DNA from: Thauera aromatica_A
Lineage (GTDB): Bacteria > Pseudomonadota > Gammaproteobacteria > Burkholderiales > Rhodocyclaceae
Reading direction: 5' to 3'
Assembly: GCF_023093595.1 (NCBI RefSeq)
Contig: NZ_JALLIK010000107.1
Coordinates: forward strand, 62,001 to 126,000
Length of the DNA stretch: 64,000 bases
In this document: positions 44,867-52,956 of the stretch, one piece after another
Numbering within the stretch: position 1 is the first letter of the stretch
How the letters are laid out: every line of letters begins with the position of its first letter
Notes under the pieces: generated by a model
Told to the model about the DNA's origin: nothing
Database searches by the model: none
Seen by the model: the letters and a program-made list of their open reading frames with translations, nothing else
Position numbers and translations under genes: made by a program

Positions 44867-44906
44867 TTTTGTACTGCCTTCATAGTCTTGATCGGCCAGT
44901 ACAAAA
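44867..44906. promoter_or_regulatory. Inverted repeat at the start of the protease transcript
   Basis: TTTTGTACTG (44867-44876) and CAGTACAAAA (44897-44906) are perfect 10-bp inverted arms 20 bp apart, just downstream of the predicted transcription start. They could be a repressor operator or an RNA hairpin. Their AT content contrasts with the surroundings. Confidence 0.6.
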
Positions 44907-45075
44907 GCTCATCCGCCCCGCTGAGCGATCCCCGCACGGCCCCCGCTCCGATGCCGTCGAGGCGGTTCGCATCCGCTCACGGACCCTGCCCCAAGCCGCA
45001 CCGTTCCGGCGCCGGCGCACACCTGGCCAGCCCCTTCCCGCACGCCTCTCCATCCATCCCTTCCGAGCGAGTCCG

Positions 45076-47094
45076 ATGCCCTGCACACCATCCCTCCTTC
45101 GCCCCCACCCGTCACGCCTCCTGTCACTGCTCGCCGCCTTCGCCCTGTCGATCGGCCTGCTCTCGCCCGCAGCCCATGCCGCCCCCGAGCGCCCACCTGC
45201 CGCCGCTACCGCAGCCGGCGCATCGGCCACGCTCGAAGGCACCCTCGAAGTGCGGATCGAGGACTACCCCGATCTCACCCACAAGACCCGCCATTACCTG
45301 CTCACCCCCGCCGGCGAACACCGCGAGCTCCGCTACCGCGGTGAGCCCCCCGGACACCTGGTTTCCGGCGCCAAGGTGCGCGCCCGCGGCCGGCTCGCAG
45401 ACAACCTGCTCGCCCTCGACGACGACAGCAGCCTCACTCAGGTGAGCGCCGCGCCGAGCTACTCGGTGGGGGTGCAGAACACGCTGGTGCTGCTGGTGAA
45501 CTTCAGCGACAACACCAGCCAGCCCTACACCGTCAGCGGCGCGCAGACCCTGATGAGCACGATCGACGCCTTCATGCGCGAGAACTCATCGGAACGAGCG
45601 ACGGTCAGCAGCGCCGTCCGTGGCTGGTATACCCTGCCCCTGTCGAGCGCCACCTGCGATACCCCGAACATCAAGACCCACGCCCGCGCCGCCGCCACTG
45701 CCGCCGGCGTCGACCTGTCGGCCTACACCCGCTTTGTCTACGTCTTCCCGCGCATTTCCGCGTGCACCTGGGCCGGGCTGGCGATCGTCGGCGGCAGCCC
45801 GACCGACGCCTGGATCAACGGCGCCTTCGACCAGAAGACCGTCGCCCATGAACTGGGCCACAACCTCGGTCTCGGCCATGCCCACAGCCTGCACTGCGAC
45901 CTGTCGCCGATCGGCACCACCTGCAGCGGCTATGAGTACGGCGACATCGAAGACACCATGGGCAATAGCCGCGGCCACTTCAGCGCCTTCGGCAAGGAAC
46001 GTCTGGGCTGGCTCAATGGCACTGGCGTGCCGCCGATCACCACCATCGAGACGAGCGGCAGCTACGTGCTCGAACCCTTCTCCAGCACCGGCGCGGGCGG
46101 AGCGAAGGCGCTCAAGCTCCTGCGCGGTATCGATCCGACGACCGGCGAACCCATCTATTACTACCTCGAGTACCGCCAGGCGCAGGGCTTCGACAGCTTC
46201 CTTGCCGGCGTCGGCAACCTGACCACGGGCGTGACCCTGCGCAGTGCCAGCCTCTCGCGCGGCGCCTTCCAGCTCGACATGACGCCCCGCAGCAACACCA
46301 CCGCCGCCGCCTACGACCTGATGGACGGCGCGCTTGCCGCCGGCAGCCGCTTCACCGACAGCAACGCCGGGGTGACCATCGCCGTCACCTGGGCCGATGC
46401 CAACGGCGCCGGCGTCGATGTGACCTTCGGCAAGGACAGCACGTGCAAGCGCGCCGCTCCCTCCGTGCTGCTCTCCGGAGCAACCCAGGCCATAGCTGCC
46501 GGCACCGCGCTGACCTACACCGTGGCGGTAAGCAACAACGACAGCACGGCGTGCACCAGCACCAGCTTCAGCCTCGCACGTGCCGTGCCCACGGGCTGGA
46601 GCGGGACGCTGGCGGCGAACACCCTCACCATCGCACCCGGCAGCGCGGCCTCGACCACGCTGACGGTTGCCTCACCGACCAGCGCCAGTGCCGGCACCTA
46701 CAACGTGAGCGCGAGCGCGACCCACGGCGCCAGCACCAGCCTGAGCGGCAGCGCCAGTTCGACCTACACGATCGAGGCCGGCAGCAGCAGTACCGAACTG
46801 AGCGCCACGCTCGCCACCGACAAGGCCAGCTATACCCTGGGCGAGACGGTCGCCTCGACCGTCACCGTCAGCGCCGGCGGCAACCCGGTAGCCGGTGCCA
46901 GCGTCAGCTTCACGCTGACCAAGGCCGACGGCAGGGCAGTGACGCAAAGCGTCACCACCGGCCGCGACGGCCGCGCCATCCACAAGTACAAGCTCAAGCG
47001 CAACGACCCTGCCGGCAGCTACCGGGTGGCGAGTGTCGCCAGCAGCAGCGGCAAGTCGCTGAGCAATTCGGCCAGCTTCACCGCGAGCCGCTAG
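45076..47094 (+). CDS. Secreted metzincin metalloprotease (gametolysin/M11-like) with C-terminal Ig-like domains
   Basis: Start at ATG 45076 gives a signal peptide (LLSLLAAFALSIGLLSPAAHA). The zinc site is HELGHNLGLGHAH (His258, Glu259, His262, His268), the metzincin pattern HExxHxxGxxH, with a Met-turn candidate in 'DIEDTMGNSRG'. The layout and 'STCDTPNIKTHARAAATAAG'-like region recall M11 gametolysin-type peptidases. Residues ~455-570 resemble a NEW3-type domain ('VSNNDSTACTSTSFSLARAVPTGW'), and ~575-672 a Big/macroglobulin-like domain. No membrane anchor is seen, so the product should be released or surface-attached. It has its own promoter, downstream of the secretion operon and dsbC. The frame is open upstream to 44869 but lacks a signal peptide there. 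Confidence 0.82.
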   Translation: MPCTPSLLRPHPSRLLSLLAAFALSIGLLSPAAHAAPERPPAAATAAGASATLEGTLEVRIEDYPDLTHKTRHYLLTPAGEHRELRYRGEPPGHLVSGAKVRARGRLADNLLALDDDSSLTQVSAAPSYSVGVQNTLVLLVNFSDNTSQPYTVSGAQTLMSTIDAFMRENSSERATVSSAVRGWYTLPLSSATCDTPNIKTHARAAATAAGVDLSAYTRFVYVFPRISACTWAGLAIVGGSPTDAWINGAFDQKTVAHELGHNLGLGHAHSLHCDLSPIGTTCSGYEYGDIEDTMGNSRGHFSAFGKERLGWLNGTGVPPITTIETSGSYVLEPFSSTGAGGAKALKLLRGIDPTTGEPIYYYLEYRQAQGFDSFLAGVGNLTTGVTLRSASLSRGAFQLDMTPRSNTTAAAYDLMDGALAAGSRFTDSNAGVTIAVTWADANGAGVDVTFGKDSTCKRAAPSVLLSGATQAIAAGTALTYTVAVSNNDSTACTSTSFSLARAVPTGWSGTLAANTLTIAPGSAASTTLTVASPTSASAGTYNVSASATHGASTSLSGSASSTYTIEAGSSSTELSATLATDKASYTLGETVASTVTVSAGGNPVAGASVSFTLTKADGRAVTQSVTTGRDGRAIHKYKLKRNDPAGSYRVASVASSSGKSLSNSASFTASR

Positions 47095-47114
47095 CAACGG
47101 CCGGGCAATCATGC

Positions 47115-47152
47115 GCCGGCCCGGGCGACGGTTTCCCCTCGCCCGGGCCGGC
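47115..47152. terminator. Long GC-rich hairpin between convergent genes
   Basis: A perfect 14-bp stem (47115-47128 with 47139-47152, 10-base loop). It lies 21 bp after the protease stop and 54 bp beyond the stop of the opposing gene, so it probably serves both. No T run follows on either strand. Confidence 0.6.
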
Positions 47153-47205
47153 TTCCTGTAAGACCTGCTCATCCGTTTGCTACATCGCTTCACGCACTCC
47201 GCTCG

Positions 47206-48558
47206 TCATTCCGGTTGCGGGCATAGCGGGCAGCTCGCGGTGGCGCTGATCGCCGGATCGCCGACAGGCGGGATCAGCGCGCCATCGAAGACACCGACAC
47301 CTTCCACCGTCACCTCGTCGGGATAGCTGACCAGAGCCGGATCCAGCGCATCCATGCCGGTTGCGGTCGGCGTATAGCAGCGATTGAACTTCACCTCGTC
47401 GCCTGGCGCCCCTGCCTGCTGGAGGAGGGCGGAATTGCCGTTGGCCGCCTCGAACGCACCGAGCACATCCACCATCTGCCCGTTCGATTCGACATCGACC
47501 AGGCTGGTCACGGTCACGTCCTGCTGCGAGGTGTTGGTCACGGTGATATCGACGCACACCTGCGGCACTACGCCACCGACCATCGACACGCTGGTGCAGG
47601 CCTTGGCCACGGTCAGGCCGCTTTGCAGGCTCAGCCCGCACTGCTCGGCCATGGTCGTCGTATGCATCGCCAGCGGAACATCGAAAGTCGGGCTCGCCGC
47701 CGACGCCTTGGCCTTCACGCTGATGGTATTGGACAACTGGCTGCGGCTCGAATCGCATTCGACGGTCACGCCGAGCATCGCCCCTTCGGCCAGGCTATCG
47801 GCCACCTTCACCGCCGTCGTCGTCGCCATACTCCCATCCCAGCTCAGCAGCATCACCGGCCCGACCGGCATGCCACCGATCGCCGTCAGCGAGCACTGGC
47901 TGCCGGCCTTGTCGAGCACTGCATCGCTGAACACGGAAGCCGCTTCTTCGATGGTCACGTCGTAGACGGTGCCGACTCCGGTGTTCTCGATCGTCACATC
48001 GAACACGGTATGCACCATGTTGGTGTCGGCGTCGAAGCTCGGGTTGCTCGCACTCGGCACGCACACTTTGCCGACCTCGACCTTGGGCGCTCCGGGAACG
48101 TAGCAGAACGAGATGTGGCTCAAGCCGTAGTACTTGCCATTGTTCGGGTTGGTCGGCGAATGCAGGCCGTCGTCGTGGAAGACCAGGACGCCGTTGCCCG
48201 CGTAATCGTAAAGGTTGGCGTTCGGCCCGCCCTTGGCGACGATCCCATACACCTGCCCACCTGCGATCTCCCAGTCGAAGACCGGGCCGAGCGCCGTGCT
48301 GCGCACGTCGATTTCGAAGGACGCCGTTCCATGCAGGAAGTTGCCATCGGCCGGATCGTTGATCTTGAATTCGACCAGCCCGTCAACGCCACTGATCAAT
48401 TGCGAGCAGGTCGGATTGCCCGGTACGAACACAGCCGGCACGTCCGGCCCCACGTCGCCCGCTGCCGCCGAAGCGGCGCCGGGCTGCAGCCCGATGCCCG
48501 CGATACCGAATACCGCGAGGCCAAGGGCGATGCCACGAATCCTCTCGTATGAACACAT
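47206..48558 (-). CDS. Secreted protein of unknown function
   Basis: A 450-residue protein with a signal peptide (GIALGLAVFGIAGIGLQPGAASA) and no transmembrane or sorting motif at the C-terminus. After an N-terminal beta-rich domain ('GLVEFKINDPADGNFLHGTASFEIDV', residues ~40-160) come two repeats of a DUF11/conserved-repeat-like kind: 'VHTVFDVTIENTGVGTVYDVTIEEAA' and 'CVDITVTNTSQQDVTVTSLVDVES', each preceded by a cysteine pair region such as VGKVCVPSAS and VAKACTSVSM. Ten or so cysteines suggest disulfides. GGAG is 7 bp before the ATG at 48558. I do not recognise a named family. It converges on the protease gene. Confidence 0.75.
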   Translation of the reverse strand: MCSYERIRGIALGLAVFGIAGIGLQPGAASAAAGDVGPDVPAVFVPGNPTCSQLISGVDGLVEFKINDPADGNFLHGTASFEIDVRSTALGPVFDWEIAGGQVYGIVAKGGPNANLYDYAGNGVLVFHDDGLHSPTNPNNGKYYGLSHISFCYVPGAPKVEVGKVCVPSASNPSFDADTNMVHTVFDVTIENTGVGTVYDVTIEEAASVFSDAVLDKAGSQCSLTAIGGMPVGPVMLLSWDGSMATTTAVKVADSLAEGAMLGVTVECDSSRSQLSNTISVKAKASAASPTFDVPLAMHTTTMAEQCGLSLQSGLTVAKACTSVSMVGGVVPQVCVDITVTNTSQQDVTVTSLVDVESNGQMVDVLGAFEAANGNSALLQQAGAPGDEVKFNRCYTPTATGMDALDPALVSYPDEVTVEGVGVFDGALIPPVGDPAISATASCPLCPQPE

Positions 48559-49173
48559 GATGATTCTCCACACCTTGTTTTTGTTACCGCGCGTCATGTC
48601 ATCGAACCAGACCGGACAGGGTACGGCGAAGGGAAATGGGGGCATCCACCAAGCCCATCACCCATCGCTACCTGCCGTTGTTGTTCCGCTGGTTCATTGA
48701 AATGAAACGGCCGTGTACACAGGTTGCAAAACACGCTGTCTGCTCGTTTTTCCGCAATATCCCGCCTCCTTTCTCTTCCGTCATAGGCGCCGTCTACCGC
48801 TCAGCCTAGGCGACCCGATCCGTTTTCAACCTGATCCGATCGAGCCTTTTTTTCTGGTGCGTCACCGCCATCCGGCGCCAGGGCATCCCGTCAACGGACG
48901 GCCCGTCACGGCCCGCAAGCGGCCGCATTCTGATGCCGACGGCAAGCAGCCGAAGCCCGCGGCAGGCCCCCGTGGTGCGCACGCGAAACCGGCTACAAGC
49001 AAGAAACGACGGGGAGTACGGCCGATGGCGGAGCGAGCACGGACGGCCGCCGGACAAACGTCATGTCTGCCCAGGACAAAACGCCCGGGAAGAATCCCGG
49101 GACAGGGCCCGGCCTGCAGGCGCAGCACGAGCGCGCGGCGCACCACGGCCGCGGCGTACCCCGGCGCCGGCGT
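48559..49173. other. Intergenic region
   Basis: A 615-bp stretch between two minus-strand genes. It must hold the promoter of the 47206 gene and contains the terminator of the response-regulator gene (49075-49101). Short frames here have no homology, signal peptide or ribosome site worth reporting; I see no gene. Confidence 0.5.
49075..49101 (-). terminator. Terminator after the response regulator gene
   Basis: On the minus strand CCCGGG-ATTCTT-CCCGGG is followed by CGTTTTG. The stem is 6-7 bp and lies about 75 bp past the stop. The short T run makes it moderate. Confidence 0.5.
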
Positions 49174-49863
49174 TCAGCAAAGGTGGGTATTGAGGCCGTG
49201 ACTGACGGCGTAGAGATACAGCTCGATGCGGCCGTTGACGCCCAGCTTGCGATAGATCGCCGCCAAGTGGTTGCGCAAGGTGTGCTCGCTGATGTGGAGC
49301 TGGTCGGCGATGACCTTGTTGCGCGCGCCCTTGTTCTCGATTGCGACCGCGATGATCTTGCGCTCGCGCTCGGTCAGGCTGGCGATTTTCAAGGCCTCGT
49401 CGTCCTGCGGACGGCGGCCGCCGGCGAGCGCCTCGATGACCCGTCCGATCACCGCCCGGTTGAGCCAGACTTCGCCCACCGCCACCCGCTCGATCGCGCG
49501 CAGCAAGGTGTCGGGGCTTTCCTGGGTCTGCACCACCCCGCTCGCCCCGCACATCATCGCGCGCTGGTACAGATCGGGGTCCTGCCTGCCGGTCAGGATC
49601 AGCACCCGCGCGCCGCTTTCGCGCACCAGGTGGCGCACGACTTCGGTGCCATCGGCCTCGCCCACGTCCACGTCGAGCACGACCACGTCCGGCGAAGTCG
49701 CCAGCACGCGGCCGACGATCTCGTCGCGCTTATCCGCCGAGCCGATCCAGTGCATCAGCGGGGCGGCGCTTTCGATCAGGTGCTCCAGCCCCCACAGGAT
49801 GATCTTGTGGTCATCGAAGATGAACACCCGGATCGGGTCGCCGATATCGCCAGGGTTGCTCAA
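49174..49863 (-). CDS. NarL/FixJ-type response regulator with altered receiver
   Basis: An N-terminal receiver domain (residues ~10-125) and a C-terminal LuxR-type helix-turn-helix (~160-225; 'LTERERKIIAVAIENKGARNKVIADQLHISEHTLRNHLAAIYRKLGV'). Acidic pocket Asp17-Asp18, phosphoacceptor Asp64 and Thr91 are present, but the near-universal Lys, expected at position 113, is Thr. Start is a TTG overlapping the transglycosylase stop (TTGA), so it is translated from the same mRNA. No histidine kinase is adjacent. The missing lysine suggests altered or no phosphorylation-driven switching. Target genes are unknown. Confidence 0.85.
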   Translation of the reverse strand: MSNPGDIGDPIRVFIFDDHKIILWGLEHLIESAAPLMHWIGSADKRDEIVGRVLATSPDVVVLDVDVGEADGTEVVRHLVRESGARVLILTGRQDPDLYQRAMMCGASGVVQTQESPDTLLRAIERVAVGEVWLNRAVIGRVIEALAGGRRPQDDEALKIASLTERERKIIAVAIENKGARNKVIADQLHISEHTLRNHLAAIYRKLGVNGRIELYLYAVSHGLNTHLC

Positions 49864-50604
49864 TTCAGCGCCCCCTCGCTACCTGCCTCCCGGCTCCCGT
49901 CCACCAGCCGCGCACAGGGGTCCGCTCCCGAGGCGTCCTCCGCTGCAGCGCCGTTTCCCGGCGATGGCGGAAGCTCACGCCGATAACGCTCGTACAGCCC
50001 GAGCACGCGCGGCACGTAGCGGCGTGTTTCGGCATAGGGTGGAATGCGGTTGCCGTGGCGCTGCACCGCCGCCTCGCCGGCATTGTATGCAGCCAGCGCC
50101 AGGGTCGGATCATGGTTGAACTTGCGCATCAAGTCCCCCAGGTAGGCGACACCGCCACGGATATTCTGCGCCGGATCATACGGGTCATCGACACAGTAGC
50201 GGCGCGCGGTCTCCGGCATCAGCTGCATCAGGCCCATCGCCCCCTTGTGCGAACGGGCCTGCGGATCGTAGCCCGACTCGGCGCTGATCACGGCGTGGAT
50301 CAGCGCCGGCGCCACCCGGCTGGCCTGCCCGGCCTGCGCCACCTGCTGCTGGAAGCGCCGGACCGGCTCGCGCGCACGGCGTCCCGCGCGCCGCTCGGCG
50401 GCGGCCTCGGGCACCCGCAGGATCAGGCGGTAGCGCCGGTCCTGCGGGACATTGCTGACATGCACCATCCCTTTTTCATCGGTGAAGGCATAGATGTCGG
50501 CCACCGCCGGATCGGGCAACAGCCCCCCCCCCCGCCAGCCAGGCCGCGAGCCATCCGCCGAAGACCTGCCTTCCGCGCCCCCGCGGCATCGCACGGCCCT
50601 TCAT
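49860..50604 (-). CDS. Lytic transglycosylase (SLT) with frame-disrupting poly-G tract in the signal peptide
   Basis: The catalytic part is intact: a DUF4124-type N-terminal strand (DIYAFTDEKGMVHVSN) then an SLT domain with the catalytic Glu in 'AVISAESGYDPQARSHKGAMGLMQLMPETA' and 'NIRGGVAYLGDLMRKF', 'ALAAYNAGEAAVQRHG'. As assembled, this frame begins only at a GTG at 50594 with no signal peptide. A normal signal peptide start (ATG 50604, or 50610) lies in the next frame, separated by 11 consecutive G residues on the coding strand (50523-50533). With 10 Gs the frames join and give MKGRAMPRGRGRQVFGGWLA, then AWLAGGG, LLPDPAVA and the mature start. So this is either a sequencing indel, a mutated gene or a phase switch. 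The response regulator gene follows with overlap. Confidence 0.8.
50523..50533. repeat. Homopolymer of 11 C (11 G on the coding strand)
   Basis: The longest G/C homopolymer in the window. It falls inside the coding region of the transglycosylase signal peptide and sets its reading frame; losing one base restores an uninterrupted gene. Confidence 0.95.
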
Positions 50605-50846
50605 GGCCATTCCCGGCGCGGCCGGTGCTGGTACGAGAAGCGGCGATCCGGGCTCCGGCGACCGGGACGATCGAGGTACATGGCTTTCATCCCGCACCCC
50701 CAAGCTCTTGTTTTAAAACTTCACTTTCAAACAATAGCAGGCGGGGGAAGGTGAAGCCAGGCAAGCCCGCGGCCGCCCTTCAAGCGCCAGGAAGGGCCGC
50801 AGCCCCGGAAACATCGATGCAGCGCGCGCGGGAAACCGCCCCCGGC

Positions 50847-52610
50847 TCAACCACCGCATGCCTGCGCATCGAAGAAGCGGTACGCGTTCTTGCCCATCCG
50901 TTTCGCCAGGTACATCGCCTGGTCGGCATGGCGCATGAGGTGCTCGGCATCGAGCCCGGGGTCGAGCTTTCCTCCGATGAAGGGGGCGACGCCGATGCTG
51001 GCGGAAATGGTCAGGCTGAGTTCATCGACGACGACCGGTTCGGCCGCGGCCTGGAGCAGCCGGCCGAGCACCGATTCACAGTCGGCCGCGGTGTCGAGGT
51101 CGACGAGCAGCGCAGCAAACTCGTCTCCTCCGAGCCGGGCCAGGGTATCGCCTTCACGCAGCACCTTCCGCATCCTGCGGGCGATCATCACCAGAAGCCG
51201 ATCGCCGACGTTATGGCCGTGGGTGTCATTGACCGCTTTGAACCCGTCCAGGTCGATATACGCGACCGCCAGCTGGCGTCCGCTACGGCTGCACTGTGCG
51301 AGTGCCTGTTGCAGGCGGTCGGTGAACAACGCCCGGTTGGGCAGATCGGTCAGCGGATCGTGATAGGCGATATGTTCCAGCTGCTTTTGCTGGCGCTTCA
51401 GCGCCGTGATGTCGCTCAACAGCGCCACGTAGTTCTGCGTCTGCCCGCGCAGTCCGCGCACGGCGCTGACGTTGAGCATCGCCGCGTACTCCTCGCCGTT
51501 CTTGCGCCGGCTCCACAGCTCCCCGTGCCAGTGCCCATGCGTGCGGATCGCCCGCCGTATCCCCATGAAATACTCCCGGGGATGGAGCTCGGACTCGAAG
51601 ATCTCCAGGGTCTTGCCCTGCACCTCGTCGCGTCGATAACCGGTCACGGCGGTGAAGGCGTCATTGACTTCAACCACCCGGCCATCCGCGCCGGTGACGA
51701 CGATGCCTTCGCTGGCCTGGCCGAGCACGCTCGCGGCAAGCCGCAGGCGGGCATCGGCATCGCGCTGCGCGGTGACGTCGGAGTGGGTGATGACCACGCC
51801 ATAGCGCGGATGATCCAGCGGGGTGGCGCTGACCCGCAGCCAGAGACTGCCCCGGGGACCGCGCACCTCCATGCTGCGATGGTGGAGCGGGCGCTGTTCG
51901 GCGAGGGCGCGCAGGCCCGCGTAGTGGCGCGGCGCCATCGCCTCGCCATCCGGCCTGAATGCACTCCAGCCCGGTCCGGTAATCGAGCGGTACAAAGATT
52001 GGGCGCGGGCGATGCCGAGCATGTTCACCGCGGCTGAGTTGCACTCGACCACGCGCCCGCCACGGTCGATCAGGACGATGCCGATCGGCATCAATTCGAA
52101 GATCGTGTGCAGGCGTTCCTTTTCGCCGGCGAGCAGCGCCTCCGCCTCCTTGCGCACGGTAATGTCCTGGCGCGTTCCCGACATCCTCCGCGCCCTCCCA
52201 TCGGGGGTCCATTCGACCACCCTGCCCCAGTCGAGCACCCACACCCAGTGCCCGTTCTTGTGCCGGGAGCGGAGCTCGCATTCGTAGGTCTCGCTTTCAT
52301 GGCGGAAACAGTGCACCACCATCCGGTCGAAGCGCTTCATGTCGTCCGGGTGGGCAAGGGCGCGTACCGTGGCCGCGGTCTTGGGGGAAATCTCGTCGAG
52401 CGTGTAGCCGAGAATTTCCGCCCAGCGCGCGTTGAACATCGTTTCTCCGGTCTCGACGTTCCATTCCCAGGTTCCGGCATTGGTCCCCCAAATCACCTCT
52501 TCGAGACGCCGGTTCTGCTCGCGCAGCCTGCGTTCGCTGCGCACGGTGCGAACGATCATGCCGGTCAGCGCCAGCAGCAGCAGCAGAGTAAGCACCCAAA
52601 GAAATTTCAT
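50847..52610 (-). CDS. PAS-GGDEF diguanylate cyclase, membrane bound
   Basis: A 587-residue sensor that makes c-di-GMP. One N-terminal membrane helix (FLWVLTLLLLLALTGMIV), three PAS domains (about residues 35-150 with a PAC tail, 160-285, 290-410), then a GGDEF domain with RLGGDEFAALL intact and 'AYIDLDGFKAVNDTHGHNVGDRLL' upstream. No EAL domain follows. I see no RxxD inhibitory site in the expected place (five residues before GGDEF there is 'DTLA'). ATG 52610 has GGGAG upstream. It ends ~240 bp upstream of the transglycosylase gene on the same strand. Confidence 0.92.
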   Translation of the reverse strand: MKFLWVLTLLLLLALTGMIVRTVRSERRLREQNRRLEEVIWGTNAGTWEWNVETGETMFNARWAEILGYTLDEISPKTAATVRALAHPDDMKRFDRMVVHCFRHESETYECELRSRHKNGHWVWVLDWGRVVEWTPDGRARRMSGTRQDITVRKEAEALLAGEKERLHTIFELMPIGIVLIDRGGRVVECNSAAVNMLGIARAQSLYRSITGPGWSAFRPDGEAMAPRHYAGLRALAEQRPLHHRSMEVRGPRGSLWLRVSATPLDHPRYGVVITHSDVTAQRDADARLRLAASVLGQASEGIVVTGADGRVVEVNDAFTAVTGYRRDEVQGKTLEIFESELHPREYFMGIRRAIRTHGHWHGELWSRRKNGEEYAAMLNVSAVRGLRGQTQNYVALLSDITALKRQQKQLEHIAYHDPLTDLPNRALFTDRLQQALAQCSRSGRQLAVAYIDLDGFKAVNDTHGHNVGDRLLVMIARRMRKVLREGDTLARLGGDEFAALLVDLDTAADCESVLGRLLQAAAEPVVVDELSLTISASIGVAPFIGGKLDPGLDAEHLMRHADQAMYLAKRMGKNAYRFFDAQACGG

Positions 52611-52956
52611 CTCGCTCCCAGGGAGGAACATGCCGACGGAAGATATTCGCAGCATTCGAGCCGGCCGACAAATCCCGCCCGGCTCCGCCCCGCCGCAGCC
52701 CCTGCCGGCCTCGCTGCATCCAGCGACTCACGGCACCTCAACACTGGCCGGATCTTATCCGTGCGCGGGCCGCAACGCCGGTCTTAATCGGGAACATCGT
52801 GATTCCGGTCACGGCAGCTACGCTGCACCCGCGCCCCCCCTGTTGCAGCAGCCGGTGCTGTTTCCAGAAACACGAACGCCCCCGCCGGCAACCCGGACAG
52901 AGGCGTTCATGTTTTTACCACGGGATCGGCCGAAACCGATCCGGATCCTGCACCGA
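52611..52956. other. Intergenic region between acnB and the GGDEF gene
   Basis: 346 bp that hold the acnB terminator (52866-52917) and, presumably, the promoter of the GGDEF gene. A shorter hairpin (GGATCGG with CCGATCC, 52923-52942) lies next to the acnB stop. I see no gene. Confidence 0.5.
52866..52917 (-). terminator. Terminator of acnB
   Basis: AAACACGAACGCC (52868-52880) pairs with GGCGTTCATGTTT (52902-52914) over 13 bp with one G-U, with a smaller stem in the loop. T runs flank both ends, so it may act in both directions. It lies about 40 bp past the acnB stop. Confidence 0.65.

Larger units (their letters stand above)
44435..45075. other. Intergenic region before the metalloprotease
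   Basis: A 641-bp stretch with no convincing gene. It contains the dsbC terminator (44473-44502), an AT-richer patch (about 44767-44800), the protease promoter (44823-44851) and an inverted repeat (44867-44906). The remainder, including the ~170 bp before the protease start, shows nothing I can name. Confidence 0.5.

Noticed and set aside
44454..44885. Short plus-strand frames between dsbC and the protease
   Set aside because: They cross the dsbC terminator and the protease promoter, and their translations look random.
48713..49201. A 162-residue plus-strand frame in the gap before the response regulator
   Set aside because: Arg/Pro-rich, no ribosome site, no signal or domain, and it overlaps the 3' end of the response regulator gene in antisense.
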